A stretch of DNA of 64,000 nucleotides from Bacteroidia bacterium (GTDB lineage Bacteria; Bacteroidota; Bacteroidia; AKYH767-A; OLB10). How positions within the stretch are numbered: position 1 is the first letter of the stretch; every line of letters starts with the position of its first letter. Shown here piece by piece: positions 8,527 through 18,374 of the stretch. The DNA is taken from the NCBI GenBank assembly GCA_016788165.1, contig JAEUTH010000028.1:1-64000 (forward strand), in the 5' to 3' direction. The notes beneath the pieces are model-generated. The model saw nothing but the letters and a program-made list of their open reading frames with translations, had not been told where the DNA came from and did not search any database. A program made the position numbers and the translations under genes.

Positions 8527-11500
8527 GTGATAAAAACAGTAGCTTTTATTTTTTTATTTTTAATGCAATACACGGTAGTGTTTTGCCAGGATGCTTATAC
8601 GTTAGTTGAACAAAAATTACCCGAAGCATTTGATCTATTGATAAAAACGAAGGCAATACACAGGGTTTTTCAGGATAGTCGTGGTTTTTTTTGGGTAATG
8701 AGCAATCATGGATTGGCACGTTTTGATGGGTATGAGTTAAAATATTTTCGGCACAATCCGGATAATAACAACAGCATTAGCGATGATATTGCATTAGTAG
8801 CTTGCGAAGATAAAGACGGAAATATTTGGTTTGGCATGATATCAACCGGCCTGTGTTGCTACAACTATATGTCAAATTCGTTTACCAATTACCAGGGCAA
8901 AAATTTGTTGCAGGGTACGTTGGGTTCGGTTAATTGCTTATTTGTTGACAGCCAAAACGAAGTGTGGTTTTCGATGGGTCGCACCGGCATTAGCCATTTA
9001 AACAAAACCGATAGTACATTCGATACGTTTGATGTAATAACAGCAGAACGCTGTCCGTACAATACACCGTACCGTATTGAGTTTAATAATTTTGTAATGG
9101 ACATTAAAGAAAGAGATAGCGAAAACCTGTGGTTAGGTACGCCTGACGGATTGTTTAATCTGCATAAAAAAACAAAATCATTTACGGTGTTACGTCCTAA
9201 AAAACAGTTTAATCTGGATGCCGATATTTACAATGCCAAAAGTATAATTGTTGCAGGCAGCAAGGTTTGGATTGGTGGTTTTAGAAGTGGCTTACAGTGT
9301 TACGATACGCTAACCAAACAATGGAGCGATTACGATATAATTACTACCGACTTGTTAAAGCAACCGAGGCAACACATGCAAAACGTGGTTTTGCATATTA
9401 CACCCAAGGATAGTGATACGTTTTGGATTGCAAGCTACGACCAAGGCTTATGTATTTTTAATACCACAACTAAAAAGTGCAGGTTTTTTAGTGAAGAAAG
9501 TAAATACAACTTTCTGCCAAAAACAGAAGCTTTGTTTTTAATTACTGATAACAAATCAAATCTGTTTGTTTTATATAACAATCAATATTTCTATTTAAAA
9601 ATATGCCCCAATTTATTTAAGCAATTCTCAATACCCAGATATCAACATTTAAATGACGGATACCCCGTTATCGAAAGTATTTATGAAGATACACTGCGAA
9701 ATACTTTATATGCTACCACTTTATATTCTGATAATTTAATTTCAATAAACAAAGCAACCGGAATTTCGCAGCGTGTAAAACCCATACTAAACGGAAAGAT
9801 TTTCGAACTCCCAAGCATAAATCAAATAATACCAATAGATGCGCAAAGCGTTTATTTACTCACATCGAAACAATACTTCATATACAATCTGGTTAATAAC
9901 CACATTACCATACCGCTTCAGCCTGATACCATTAAGGATACTACTAATGACAAGTACAGTCTTACAAGCCTAACAGTTGACCAGAATAAAAATTTGTGGT
10001 TTGGTACAACGCATAAAGGCATTATTAAATTAAATACAACAACGGGCACTACAACTTTTTTTGCAACTACCGAAAATGATACGGCAGAATTTGGTACCAA
10101 GTTTATTCATTTGGTTTATGCCGATGTTAAAAACCGTATATGGTATGCAACCGGACGTGCATCAATTACTGCTTACTACAATCAAAATATAAAAAAAAGT
10201 GTTTATATTAATGATCATGGCTTGCCCGATGTAAAAAGTAACAGTATATCTTCTTATAATTTTATATCTAAAGGAAATTTTTTGTTTGTGAGTAGCATTA
10301 AAGGTTTGATGGTTTTTGACATCAGTACCGAAACGCCAACTTTAATTAAACATATACGAGGTGTAAACGGTTTAGGAAATACATTAGTTACCAATTTGGT
10401 TTTTGAAAACGACAGTTTAATTTGGCTCGATACTTACTTTGGTGTTGTTAGGTATAATTTAAACAACAATAAACACCAAATAATAAATAATGATAATGGC
10501 ATTGATGGGAAATACCAGCACGTTTTAAGTGGTGCTCAAAAAAATATATATGTAGCCGCATCGCCATATATTTATGAGTATATGCCCGAACTAAAAGCTA
10601 AAGATTATTTACCTGTTACTCCGGCTCTCACCTCTTTTAAAGTTAATGATGATCAATTAAACTTTGAATATGCTTTACAAAATGGCCAAATTATTATTAA
10701 GCCCGAGTACAGTTACTTTACGGTAGCTTTTGCAAGTTTAGATTTTGCCAATGCTGCTCAGTATCGTTATAGTTATCAATTAGAAAATTTTAATGAAAAG
10801 TGGGTTGATGCAGGCAATATCCGCTATGCAACTTTTTCTAATTTAAAGGGTGGTAATTATATTTTAAAAATTCGTTCAACTTTAGATAATGGCATCACTT
10901 ACAGTACGATAAAATCAATACCCATTTTTATTGAAACTGTTTATTATAAAACGCTTTGGTTTAAAACGGTTGTGGTTGGTGCCATTGCTACATTGCTTAT
11001 TGCAATTTATCGCTACCGTATGCAGCAACAACGCGCCATCGAATTGTTAAATACACTTACACAGAGGCTCGAAAAAGAAAAGTCTATTGTGCATTATGAA
11101 AATCTGAAGCAACAACTTAACCCACACTTTTTATTTAATTCACTTACATCGCTTAGCAGTTTAATAGCTACTGAGCCCAAAATTGCCCGTCAGTTTGTTG
11201 ATCAGATGAGTAAAGTGTATCGCTATATTTTAAAAAGTAGCGACCACGAAACGGTGCTTTTGGCTGACGAATTAAAATTTGCAAACACCTACATTCAATT
11301 ACAAAAAACCCGTTTCGAAAACGGATTTGAAGTACATATTACTATTGACGATAGGTATTTGAACAGAAGCATTGTACCGGTTACACTGCAAAATTTAGTT
11401 GAAAATGCATTGAAACATAATATTGTAGATGATGAGTCGCCATTGAAAATTGAAGTGTTTGTACAACAGGAGTACTTGGTGGTTAAAAACAATTTGCAAC

Positions 11501-11634
11501 TTAAAACGGTAGTCGAAACATCGAACAAACAAGGACTGGATAAAATGAAATCATTGTATAAATATTTAAGCTGCAACCCCATTGTGGTTGAAAACAATGA
11601 TGGGTTTTTTCAAATAAAAATTCCGCTTATATAA
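8527..11634 (+). CDS. Propeller-type sensor histidine kinase (LytS/YehU class)
   Basis: 1035 residues from a GTG start that opens a signal peptide (MIKTVAFIFLFLMQYTVVFCQ). The periplasmic part has two-component-regulator propeller repeats (FQDSRGFFWVMSNHGLARFDGY, then DKDGNIWFG, DQNKNLWFGT). A Y_Y_Y-type Ig-like domain (about 710-800, YRYSYQLENFNEKWVDAG) and one transmembrane helix (about 815-840) follow. The cytoplasmic part is a His_kinase domain of the LytS type: QQLNPHFLFNSL with phospho-acceptor His867, and an N-box LQNLVENALKHN. A full HATPase G-box is weak at the C-terminus, as is common in this class. It should phosphorylate the LytTR regulator 65 bp downstream. The signal is unknown; propellers of this kind often sense polysaccharide or envelope cues. 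Confidence 0.88.
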   Translation: MIKTVAFIFLFLMQYTVVFCQDAYTLVEQKLPEAFDLLIKTKAIHRVFQDSRGFFWVMSNHGLARFDGYELKYFRHNPDNNNSISDDIALVACEDKDGNIWFGMISTGLCCYNYMSNSFTNYQGKNLLQGTLGSVNCLFVDSQNEVWFSMGRTGISHLNKTDSTFDTFDVITAERCPYNTPYRIEFNNFVMDIKERDSENLWLGTPDGLFNLHKKTKSFTVLRPKKQFNLDADIYNAKSIIVAGSKVWIGGFRSGLQCYDTLTKQWSDYDIITTDLLKQPRQHMQNVVLHITPKDSDTFWIASYDQGLCIFNTTTKKCRFFSEESKYNFLPKTEALFLITDNKSNLFVLYNNQYFYLKICPNLFKQFSIPRYQHLNDGYPVIESIYEDTLRNTLYATTLYSDNLISINKATGISQRVKPILNGKIFELPSINQIIPIDAQSVYLLTSKQYFIYNLVNNHITIPLQPDTIKDTTNDKYSLTSLTVDQNKNLWFGTTHKGIIKLNTTTGTTTFFATTENDTAEFGTKFIHLVYADVKNRIWYATGRASITAYYNQNIKKSVYINDHGLPDVKSNSISSYNFISKGNFLFVSSIKGLMVFDISTETPTLIKHIRGVNGLGNTLVTNLVFENDSLIWLDTYFGVVRYNLNNNKHQIINNDNGIDGKYQHVLSGAQKNIYVAASPYIYEYMPELKAKDYLPVTPALTSFKVNDDQLNFEYALQNGQIIIKPEYSYFTVAFASLDFANAAQYRYSYQLENFNEKWVDAGNIRYATFSNLKGGNYILKIRSTLDNGITYSTIKSIPIFIETVYYKTLWFKTVVVGAIATLLIAIYRYRMQQQRAIELLNTLTQRLEKEKSIVHYENLKQQLNPHFLFNSLTSLSSLIATEPKIARQFVDQMSKVYRYILKSSDHETVLLADELKFANTYIQLQKTRFENGFEVHITIDDRYLNRSIVPVTLQNLVENALKHNIVDDESPLKIEVFVQQEYLVVKNNLQLKTVVETSNKQGLDKMKSLYKYLSCNPIVVENNDGFFQIKIPLI

Positions 11635-11699
11635 TTTCTTATTACCTGATATTTCAAACAGCTTTAATGTTTAAAATTTAAACACTACAATCTAAATAT

Positions 11700-12473
11700 A
11701 TGAAAGCGATAATAATTGAAGACGAAAAATTAATAGCAAGGGAGTTGCAATTCAAAATAAATGCAGTTGCACCGGATGTAGAGATAATAGAAATTTTACC
11801 CAGTTTAAAAACATCAAAGCGTTGGCTTATGAACAATGCCGAGCCTGATTTAATTTTTATGGACATACAATTAAGTGACGGAATTAGTTTCGAAATTTTT
11901 GAAACCTTTAAACTGTCGTGCCCTGTTGTTTTTACAACAGCTTATGATGAATATGCTATGCGTGCATTTAAAGTTAACGGTGTTGATTATTTGTTGAAAC
12001 CAATAGATGAGGATGAACTAAAAAAAGCCATTGAAAAGTGCAGGATAATTGTGGCTACAAAAAATCCATATCCAACCGATGTGCATAAATTGGCTAACGA
12101 TTTTAATCAACCCAAAGACGCCCCGGTAAAGTATAAGGAAAAATTTATTGTAAATTTTCGCAACCAGTGGCTGCCTGTTAACACCAAAGATATAGCCTGC
12201 TTTATGCGCGATACGCTAAACTATATTTATACATTTTCGGGGCAGTACTATGCATTCGACTTTAATACTTTAGAAGAAGTAGAGGAGGTGCTCGACCCAA
12301 ATATATTTTACCGTGCCAACCGCCAGTTTATTATTCATATTGATTCGATAAACAGTGTAAAACCTTTGGAAAATCAAAAGCTAACTTTGAAACTAAAAGA
12401 ACCCAATCAGCAATTTGATATTGATGTAAGCCGTGAAAAAGCTCCGGCTTTTAAAAAATGGATTAACCGATAA
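11700..12473 (+). CDS. LytTR-family response regulator
   Basis: 257 residues. The N-terminal receiver domain has the acidic pair Asp8/Glu9 (IIEDEK), the phospho-acceptor Asp55 in LIFMDIQLSDG, the Thr/Ser of VVFTTAYDEYA and the Lys of YLLKPID. The C-terminal ~110 residues form a LytTR DNA-binding domain (EKFIVNFRNQWLPVNTKDIA, FYRANRQFIIHIDSI). It lies 65 bp downstream of the propeller kinase on the same strand and is its likely partner, binding DNA as a transcription regulator. Targets cannot be read from this window. Start ATG, no Shine-Dalgarno. Confidence 0.92.
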   Translation: MKAIIIEDEKLIARELQFKINAVAPDVEIIEILPSLKTSKRWLMNNAEPDLIFMDIQLSDGISFEIFETFKLSCPVVFTTAYDEYAMRAFKVNGVDYLLKPIDEDELKKAIEKCRIIVATKNPYPTDVHKLANDFNQPKDAPVKYKEKFIVNFRNQWLPVNTKDIACFMRDTLNYIYTFSGQYYAFDFNTLEEVEEVLDPNIFYRANRQFIIHIDSINSVKPLENQKLTLKLKEPNQQFDIDVSREKAPAFKKWINR

Positions 12474-12742
12474 AAGTATAATCTATTAGTTGCAATATTT
12501 AGCATCAATATGCCATACTTAATTAGTGAAGTTAAGGCTTGTGCTAATAATATATAGGCATAGCATTATAATAAGTATGTAAAAAGCAATATCAAGTCCA
12601 TTTGCTTTAGTTGCACAACCCTTGCATTTGCTTTTTATGGTTGCAAGTATCCCTGATTTTTTAAACTGATTATGTTTTCTCATCTGGCTATTTCTTAATA
12701 AGATAATACAAACCTGCCTTATTAATAGCATCAAAAAAAAAG

Positions 12743-12831
12743 TATCTGATTAAACCACACCTAAAACAAAACGAAGTGTGTTTATAGTTACTTATGCCGT
12801 AACAAACACACTTCGTTTTGTTTATCAGATA
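12743..12831. terminator. Large perfect inverted repeat between convergent genes
   Basis: Arms 12764-12783 and 12804-12823 are perfect 20-nt complements (aaacaaaacgaagtgtgttt) around a 20-nt loop. The flanks add tatctgat (12743-12750) against atcagata (12824-12831). The element lies between the convergent response regulator and pepA genes and has A/T-rich edges, so a bidirectional terminator is the simplest reading. The rest of 12474-12865 contains no supported gene; a 71-codon minus-strand ORF at 12519-12734 was rejected. Confidence 0.7.
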
Positions 12832-12865
12832 TTACTAATCTGGGGTAACTAATTTACCATAGTGT

Positions 12866-14296
12866 TTATAGTTTTTTTAAGAAATCAAACATCAGCCTAA
12901 CACCAACACCGGTACCATTTTTACCACGATAACTGTCGTTACCTTTTATAAATGCCGGCCCTGCAATATCAAAATGCATAAAAGGATAATCGGCAAAGCG
13001 GCTTAAAAACTTACCTGCAGTTATAGCACCACCGTAAGGGCCGCCAATGTTTTTAATTTCGGCAATGTCTGATTTAATCAGTTCATCGTAATCATCCCAA
13101 AACGGAAATTCGGCTAAACGTTCATGCACAGCATCACCGCTTTCTTTAAGTTTATTTTTTACTTTCTCATCGGCAGTACCCATGCAAACAATGCCATACT
13201 GGCCAATTGCAGCAGCAGCAGCACCGGTAAGTGTACTAAACTCACAAACTAATTTGGGGTCGTATTGTTTTGCAAAGTGTAAAGCGTCAGCTAAAATCAT
13301 ACGTCCTTCGGCATCGGTATTTAATACTTCAACGGTAAGGCCACTCATCATCGTAATTACATCACCGGGAGTATAGGCATTACCACCCGGCCTATTATCG
13401 GTAGCAGGTACCAAACCAATAACATGTATCGGCAATTTGGCTTTTGCAATGGCATACAAGGTTGCGCCAACTACAGCACTGCCGCCCATATCGCATTTCA
13501 TATAATCCATACTGTTGGGTGTTGGTTTTAAACTCAAACCACCGGTATCATATACCACACCTTTGCCTACTAAAACATAAGGTCGTTTATTATTTGCATT
13601 GCGGGGCTTATATTCCATTACAGTAAAAGTAGGAGGTTCAACACTGCCATAATTAACAGCCAGCAAGCCACCCATTTTTAAGCTTTCAATTTTTGTTTTA
13701 TTAAAAATTTCAACCTTAAAACCGGCTTCTTGCCCCATTTTTTTAAATGCTTCGGCTAAGCGTGTTGCTGTTAAATAAATTACAGGTTCGTTAACCAAAT
13801 CGCGTGCGCGGCAAACACTGTCAACCAATATTTGAAGCTGATCTACTTTTTTAGGCTTTTGCTTTAATGCATCGGCATGTAAAAAAATGGTTTGAAGTTT
13901 GTTTTTTTCTTTTTCGGCTTGGGTCTTATATTTTAAAAACTGATAATTAGCTAAGGCCATACCTTCGGCAACAGCCAATAATTCATCATCTAACTTTGCA
14001 TCGGTTAGCAGCACTTCTGTAACTTTTAATTTATTAATCATATCAGCCATTTGGCTGCCTGCTTTACGCAAACTTTCCATTAGTACATTTTTATCCTTCT
14101 TTTCGATTAGTTGAATAAAAACATGTTTGTTATATTGATTTACAACTATTAATTTTTTTTCGGCTGCTAGTTCAGCTTTAACAAAACCTGCTTCAGCGGC
14201 ACTTAATACAGTAGGTAATGTTTTTTTATCGGTAGTAAAATAAACTACAGCAGGGCAGTTAATAGTTTTTTGGACAAGCTTAATTTGTGTGTACAT
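12866..14296 (-). CDS. pepA: Leucyl aminopeptidase, M17 family
   Basis: 476 residues, normal length for cytosol aminopeptidase. It removes N-terminal residues from peptides using two metal ions in the cytoplasm. Metal and catalytic residues are visible: Lys245 and Asp250 in VGKGVVYDTGGLSLKP, Asp269 in MKCDMGGSA, and Asp328, Glu330 and Arg332 in the signature NTDAEGRM. The N-terminal ~170 residues form the less conserved macro-like domain. The gene is transcribed divergently from mqnC with 120 bp between them, so the two may share a control region. ATG start at 14296. Confidence 0.93.
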   Translation of the reverse strand: MYTQIKLVQKTINCPAVVYFTTDKKTLPTVLSAAEAGFVKAELAAEKKLIVVNQYNKHVFIQLIEKKDKNVLMESLRKAGSQMADMINKLKVTEVLLTDAKLDDELLAVAEGMALANYQFLKYKTQAEKEKNKLQTIFLHADALKQKPKKVDQLQILVDSVCRARDLVNEPVIYLTATRLAEAFKKMGQEAGFKVEIFNKTKIESLKMGGLLAVNYGSVEPPTFTVMEYKPRNANNKRPYVLVGKGVVYDTGGLSLKPTPNSMDYMKCDMGGSAVVGATLYAIAKAKLPIHVIGLVPATDNRPGGNAYTPGDVITMMSGLTVEVLNTDAEGRMILADALHFAKQYDPKLVCEFSTLTGAAAAAIGQYGIVCMGTADEKVKNKLKESGDAVHERLAEFPFWDDYDELIKSDIAEIKNIGGPYGGAITAGKFLSRFADYPFMHFDIAGPAFIKGNDSYRGKNGTGVGVRLMFDFLKKL

Positions 14297-14416
14297 GGCT
14301 GCGGATTTTCGAACCGTTTTATGTTTAACGGTTACTTTGTTTACTTTGCAAATGAAATCAAATTTGCATGCAAGCCATAGTGCAAATTATTTAATTCATT
14401 TTGTTTACCCATAACA

Positions 14417-15541
14417 ATGCAAGCCGATAAATTATTACAAAGCGCCTTACATTTCGAATTTTTAACAGCCGAGCAAGGTCAGTATCTATTCGAAACAGTA
14501 CCCACACCAACATTAGCATGGGTGGCAAACGAATTGCGCAAAAAACAAGTGCCACATAAAAAAGTTACCTGGATAATTGACCGGAATTTAAACACCACCA
14601 ATGTGTGCATAGCGAATTGTAAGTTCTGCAATTTTTTTCGCATACCGGGCCATGCCGAGGGTTATACAACTACCTTGGAGCAGTACAGAGATAAGATTGA
14701 AGAAACCATACGATACGGAGGCGAGCAATTACTTTTGCAAGGAGGCCATAACCCCGAGTTAGGATTGGCATATTATGCACAGTTGTTTCGCGACCTGAAA
14801 AATATGTTTCCACAAATTAAATTACATTCATTAGGTCCGCCCGAAATTGCACATATAGCTAAATTAGGTAGCCATACCCATACCCATGTTTTAAAAACTT
14901 TAGTTGATGCCGGTTTAGACAGTTTGCCTGGCCCCGGTGCCGAAATTTTAAACGACAGGGTAAGGCGTATGATATCGAAAGGGAAATGTACCGGGCGCGA
15001 ATGGTTAGATGTAATGCGTGCTGCCCATCAATTAAAAATTACCACATCGGCCACTATGATGTTTGGCCATATCGAAACCATTTACGAACGTTTCGAACAC
15101 CTGGTATGGTTACGGCAAGTACAAGCCGAAAAACCCGAAGACACACCGGGATTTATAGCATTTATACCCTGGCCATTTCAAGACCAAAATACAATACTGC
15201 GCAATGTAAAGGGTATTCGTAATGCAGTAACTGCTGATGAATATGTGCGCATGATTGCTTTAAGCCGCATCATGTTGCCCAATATTAAAAACATACAGGC
15301 AAGCTGGCTTACCGTAGGCAAGGCCACCGCTCAAATATGCCTGCATGCAGGCGCCAACGATTTTGGAAGCATTATGATAGAAGAAAATGTAGTAAGTGCA
15401 GCCGGTGCGCCACATCGCTTTACAGCACAAGGTATTCAGGATGCTATTGCCGAAGCAGGTTTCGAACCGCAATTGCGCAATCAGCAATATCAGTTTCGTG
15501 CAATGCCGCAAAACATGGAGCAACAGGTTATTAATTATTAA
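14417..15541 (+). CDS. mqnC: Cyclic dehypoxanthinyl futalosine synthase (radical SAM)
   Basis: 374 residues. The radical SAM cluster ligands are Cys64, Cys68 and Cys71 (NVCIANCKFCNFFR), followed by the GGEQLLLQGGHNPELGL motif typical of MqnC. The enzyme cyclises dehypoxanthine futalosine in the futalosine route to menaquinone. It differs from MqnE by this motif and by the IPWPFQDQNT segment. No other mqn gene is in the window, so the pathway is scattered. The gene stands alone, divergent from pepA. An ATG at 14417 is the only sensible start. Confidence 0.92.
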   Translation: MQADKLLQSALHFEFLTAEQGQYLFETVPTPTLAWVANELRKKQVPHKKVTWIIDRNLNTTNVCIANCKFCNFFRIPGHAEGYTTTLEQYRDKIEETIRYGGEQLLLQGGHNPELGLAYYAQLFRDLKNMFPQIKLHSLGPPEIAHIAKLGSHTHTHVLKTLVDAGLDSLPGPGAEILNDRVRRMISKGKCTGREWLDVMRAAHQLKITTSATMMFGHIETIYERFEHLVWLRQVQAEKPEDTPGFIAFIPWPFQDQNTILRNVKGIRNAVTADEYVRMIALSRIMLPNIKNIQASWLTVGKATAQICLHAGANDFGSIMIEENVVSAAGAPHRFTAQGIQDAIAEAGFEPQLRNQQYQFRAMPQNMEQQVINY

Positions 15542-15748
15542 ATTAGGTACTGCTTGTAAGGTTTAGGTTTTATAAGTAGCAACTGATAGTAACTTACATC
15601 ATAATCAAATTGCCATTTTTTACCATCTTGCCATCAATTGATTTGTAATGCAGGCAATAACCCATATTACTTTGCAATATTGCTGCGTTATTAAATTAGT
15701 GCATATTAAAAATTAGCAAGCAAATGATTTAATACGTTTGCCTTATAC

Positions 15749-18346
15749 ATGAAAAAATTACTAATCATATTTTTTGGGTTTTATAGTCTGATTGCACAAG
15801 CAACACATAACCGTGCAGGCGAAATAACTTACAGGCAAATATCATTGTTTTATTACGAAGCCACTATTGTAACTTATACCAAAACCAGCAGCGCTATTGA
15901 CAGGCCTGTACTTGAACTGCATTGGGGCGATAATACTTTTGATACAGTTTCGCGTGTAAATCAGGCATCGGTTGGAACCGATATAACTAAAAACACATAC
16001 ATAGGATATCATAATTATGCAGCAGCAGGAATTTATAAACTTCACTGCGAGGATATGAACCGTAATGGCGGTGTTATTAATATACCCAATAGTATAAACA
16101 CCAGTTTTTATATTGAAACGCTTTTGCAGATTAATCCGTTTTTAGGATTTAATAACTCGCCCGTTTTGCTTAATCCACCTATTGACCAGGGTTGCAGCAA
16201 TCAAACCTTTATGCACAATGCAGGTGCGTTTGACCCCGATGGCGATAGTTTAAGTTATGAGTTATTTATATGCCGCGGCAATGGTGGTTTGCCCTGTCCG
16301 GGATATTCATTTCCAACGGCTACGGTATCGTTTAGCTTAGATAGCATAACCGGTGATTTGCGTTGGCAAAACCCCAACAGCATTGCCTGTGGCGAATGGA
16401 ATGTTGCCTTTTTAATAAAAGAATGGCGCAATGGTGTAAATATTGGCTACATAGAACGCGATATGCAGATTACCATTTATTGTAATTGCCCTAACAATAC
16501 ACCGCAACTTAATTTAGTAACAACCGATACTTGTGTAGAAGCCGGTACTTTTATAACCTTAGCAGCTACCGCTACCGATCCTGATAACAATCCCATATCG
16601 CTAACAGCTTCGGGTGGGCCTTTTTTAATTACGCCCGACTCGGCATATCTTACCACCACACCACCACCACCTACCACTAAAATTTTAAACTGGCAAACTA
16701 CCTGTAACCATGTGCGCAAAGCACCATGGACGGTTTTGTTTAAAGCCGAAGACAGTTACCCCAATCCGGCACCACCACCCACTAATTATAACTTGGTTGT
16801 GTTTCAGAATATGAATATCACCGTAGTAGCACCAGCGCCTAAAAACCCTGCTGCTGCACCTTTGGGAAATGCCATACAGTTAAATTGGAACGCATCTGTT
16901 TGCGATTCGGTTAAGGGCTATGACATTTATCGCAGAAATGGGTTTTATGGATTTATACCTTCATCATGCGAAACCGGAGTGCCGGCTTATACAGGTTATG
17001 TAAAAGTTGGAAACACAACAGGCATTGCCAATACAACATACGTAGATAATAATAATGGTGCCGGCCTTATAAATGGTATTGATTACTGTTATATGATAGT
17101 GGCCACCTTTGCCGATGGAGCCGAGAGTTATGCCTCTGTTGAAGTATGCACGCAGCTAAAGCGCGATTTGCCTGTAATTACCAATGTTAGTATTAATACA
17201 ACAAATGCTACGGCCGGCCAGGTATATGTAGCATGGAGTAAACCTACTGAGTTAGACACAACACAAACACCCGGGCCGTACAAATACGTAATTAGTGGCA
17301 GCAGCGATTTTACCGGAGGAGCCTTTGCATTAATTGATTCGTTTTTTGATTTAAACGACACCATACTTATTGATGATTTTGTAAACACACAAACCTTACC
17401 ACGCAGTTATAAAATTGAATTTTATAATATGACTCCGGGCAATACATTTAAAATAGGGCAATCGCAAATTGCTTCATCCATATTTCTTAACTGTGTGCCC
17501 ACTGACGAAGCCACAACACTTTCGTGGAATGAAACGGTGCCCTGGAGCAATACGCTTTATACCATCTATCGTCAAAACACTTCCGGTATTTTTGATTCAA
17601 TAGGTACAAGTGCTACTCAAAGTTATACGGATACCGGACTGGTAAACGGCAACACCTATTGTTACAAAATCAGAAGTACCGGCAATTACAGTGCAACGGG
17701 CTTTGTTGATCCGATAATAAATTTTTCGCAAGAGCAATGTGCCATACCTGTTGATAACGTGGCGCCATGTACACCTGCGCTTATGGTTAATGCCAATTGT
17801 ATTGGATTTAATAATGTTTTAAGCTGGCATTTTGATAGTGCTGCATGTTATCAGGATATTGCAGGCTACAACGTGTATTATAAAAATGATTCGATAAACG
17901 ATTTGGTGTTGCTTGTTACCTTAGGTTTAGATACCAACTTTTTACATGATAGTCTTTTTTCAATTGCAGGTTGTTACCAGGTAACTGCCTTTGATAGCCT
18001 GGGAAATGAAAGTGCTTTAAGTAATAAGGTGTGTGTGGATAATTGCCCGGTATATGAATTGCCAAATATTTTTTCGCCCAACGATGATGGTAAAAATGAT
18101 ACGTTTCATCCGCTGCCATACAGCTATGTAAGCAATGTTAATATTACTATATATGATCGTTGGGGACTGGTAATGTTTAAAACCAACGATGCTGATATTA
18201 ACTGGAATGGCAACCTCGACAATAAAGACAAACAATGCCCCGATGGTGTTTATTTTTACATCTGCACCGTTAACGAAATTTATTTAAGTGGCATAAAACC
18301 GCGCTTGCTAAAAGGTTATGTACAATTACTGCGCAATGGCAAATAA
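15749..18346 (+). CDS. Gliding-associated/T9SS type B secreted protein with fibronectin-like domains
   Basis: 865 residues with a signal peptide (MKKLLIIFFGFYSLIAQA). The first ~230 residues form a module starting THNRAGEITYRQI, with FDPDGDSLSYELF near 170. The same module opens the giant protein at 52793-56326. Several fibronectin III-like domains follow (GYDIYRRNG, YTIYRQNTSGIF, YNVYYKNDSI). The C-terminus is a CHU_C type B sorting domain: LPNIFSPNDDGKNDTF, IYDRWG, CPDGVYFYI. It is exported by T9SS and likely cell-surface bound. A -10-like TACGTTTG (15733-15740) sits only 8 nt before the ATG. No enzymatic motif is seen. Confidence 0.85.
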   Translation: MKKLLIIFFGFYSLIAQATHNRAGEITYRQISLFYYEATIVTYTKTSSAIDRPVLELHWGDNTFDTVSRVNQASVGTDITKNTYIGYHNYAAAGIYKLHCEDMNRNGGVINIPNSINTSFYIETLLQINPFLGFNNSPVLLNPPIDQGCSNQTFMHNAGAFDPDGDSLSYELFICRGNGGLPCPGYSFPTATVSFSLDSITGDLRWQNPNSIACGEWNVAFLIKEWRNGVNIGYIERDMQITIYCNCPNNTPQLNLVTTDTCVEAGTFITLAATATDPDNNPISLTASGGPFLITPDSAYLTTTPPPPTTKILNWQTTCNHVRKAPWTVLFKAEDSYPNPAPPPTNYNLVVFQNMNITVVAPAPKNPAAAPLGNAIQLNWNASVCDSVKGYDIYRRNGFYGFIPSSCETGVPAYTGYVKVGNTTGIANTTYVDNNNGAGLINGIDYCYMIVATFADGAESYASVEVCTQLKRDLPVITNVSINTTNATAGQVYVAWSKPTELDTTQTPGPYKYVISGSSDFTGGAFALIDSFFDLNDTILIDDFVNTQTLPRSYKIEFYNMTPGNTFKIGQSQIASSIFLNCVPTDEATTLSWNETVPWSNTLYTIYRQNTSGIFDSIGTSATQSYTDTGLVNGNTYCYKIRSTGNYSATGFVDPIINFSQEQCAIPVDNVAPCTPALMVNANCIGFNNVLSWHFDSAACYQDIAGYNVYYKNDSINDLVLLVTLGLDTNFLHDSLFSIAGCYQVTAFDSLGNESALSNKVCVDNCPVYELPNIFSPNDDGKNDTFHPLPYSYVSNVNITIYDRWGLVMFKTNDADINWNGNLDNKDKQCPDGVYFYICTVNEIYLSGIKPRLLKGYVQLLRNGK

Positions 18347-18374
18347 CTTTGGCCACAACAAAAAATGATGCATT

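Noticed and set aside
12519..12734. 71-codon minus-strand ORF with a hydrophobic C-terminus
   Set aside because: No recognisable family and no promoter; it lies in the convergent intergenic region. A small membrane protein cannot be fully excluded.
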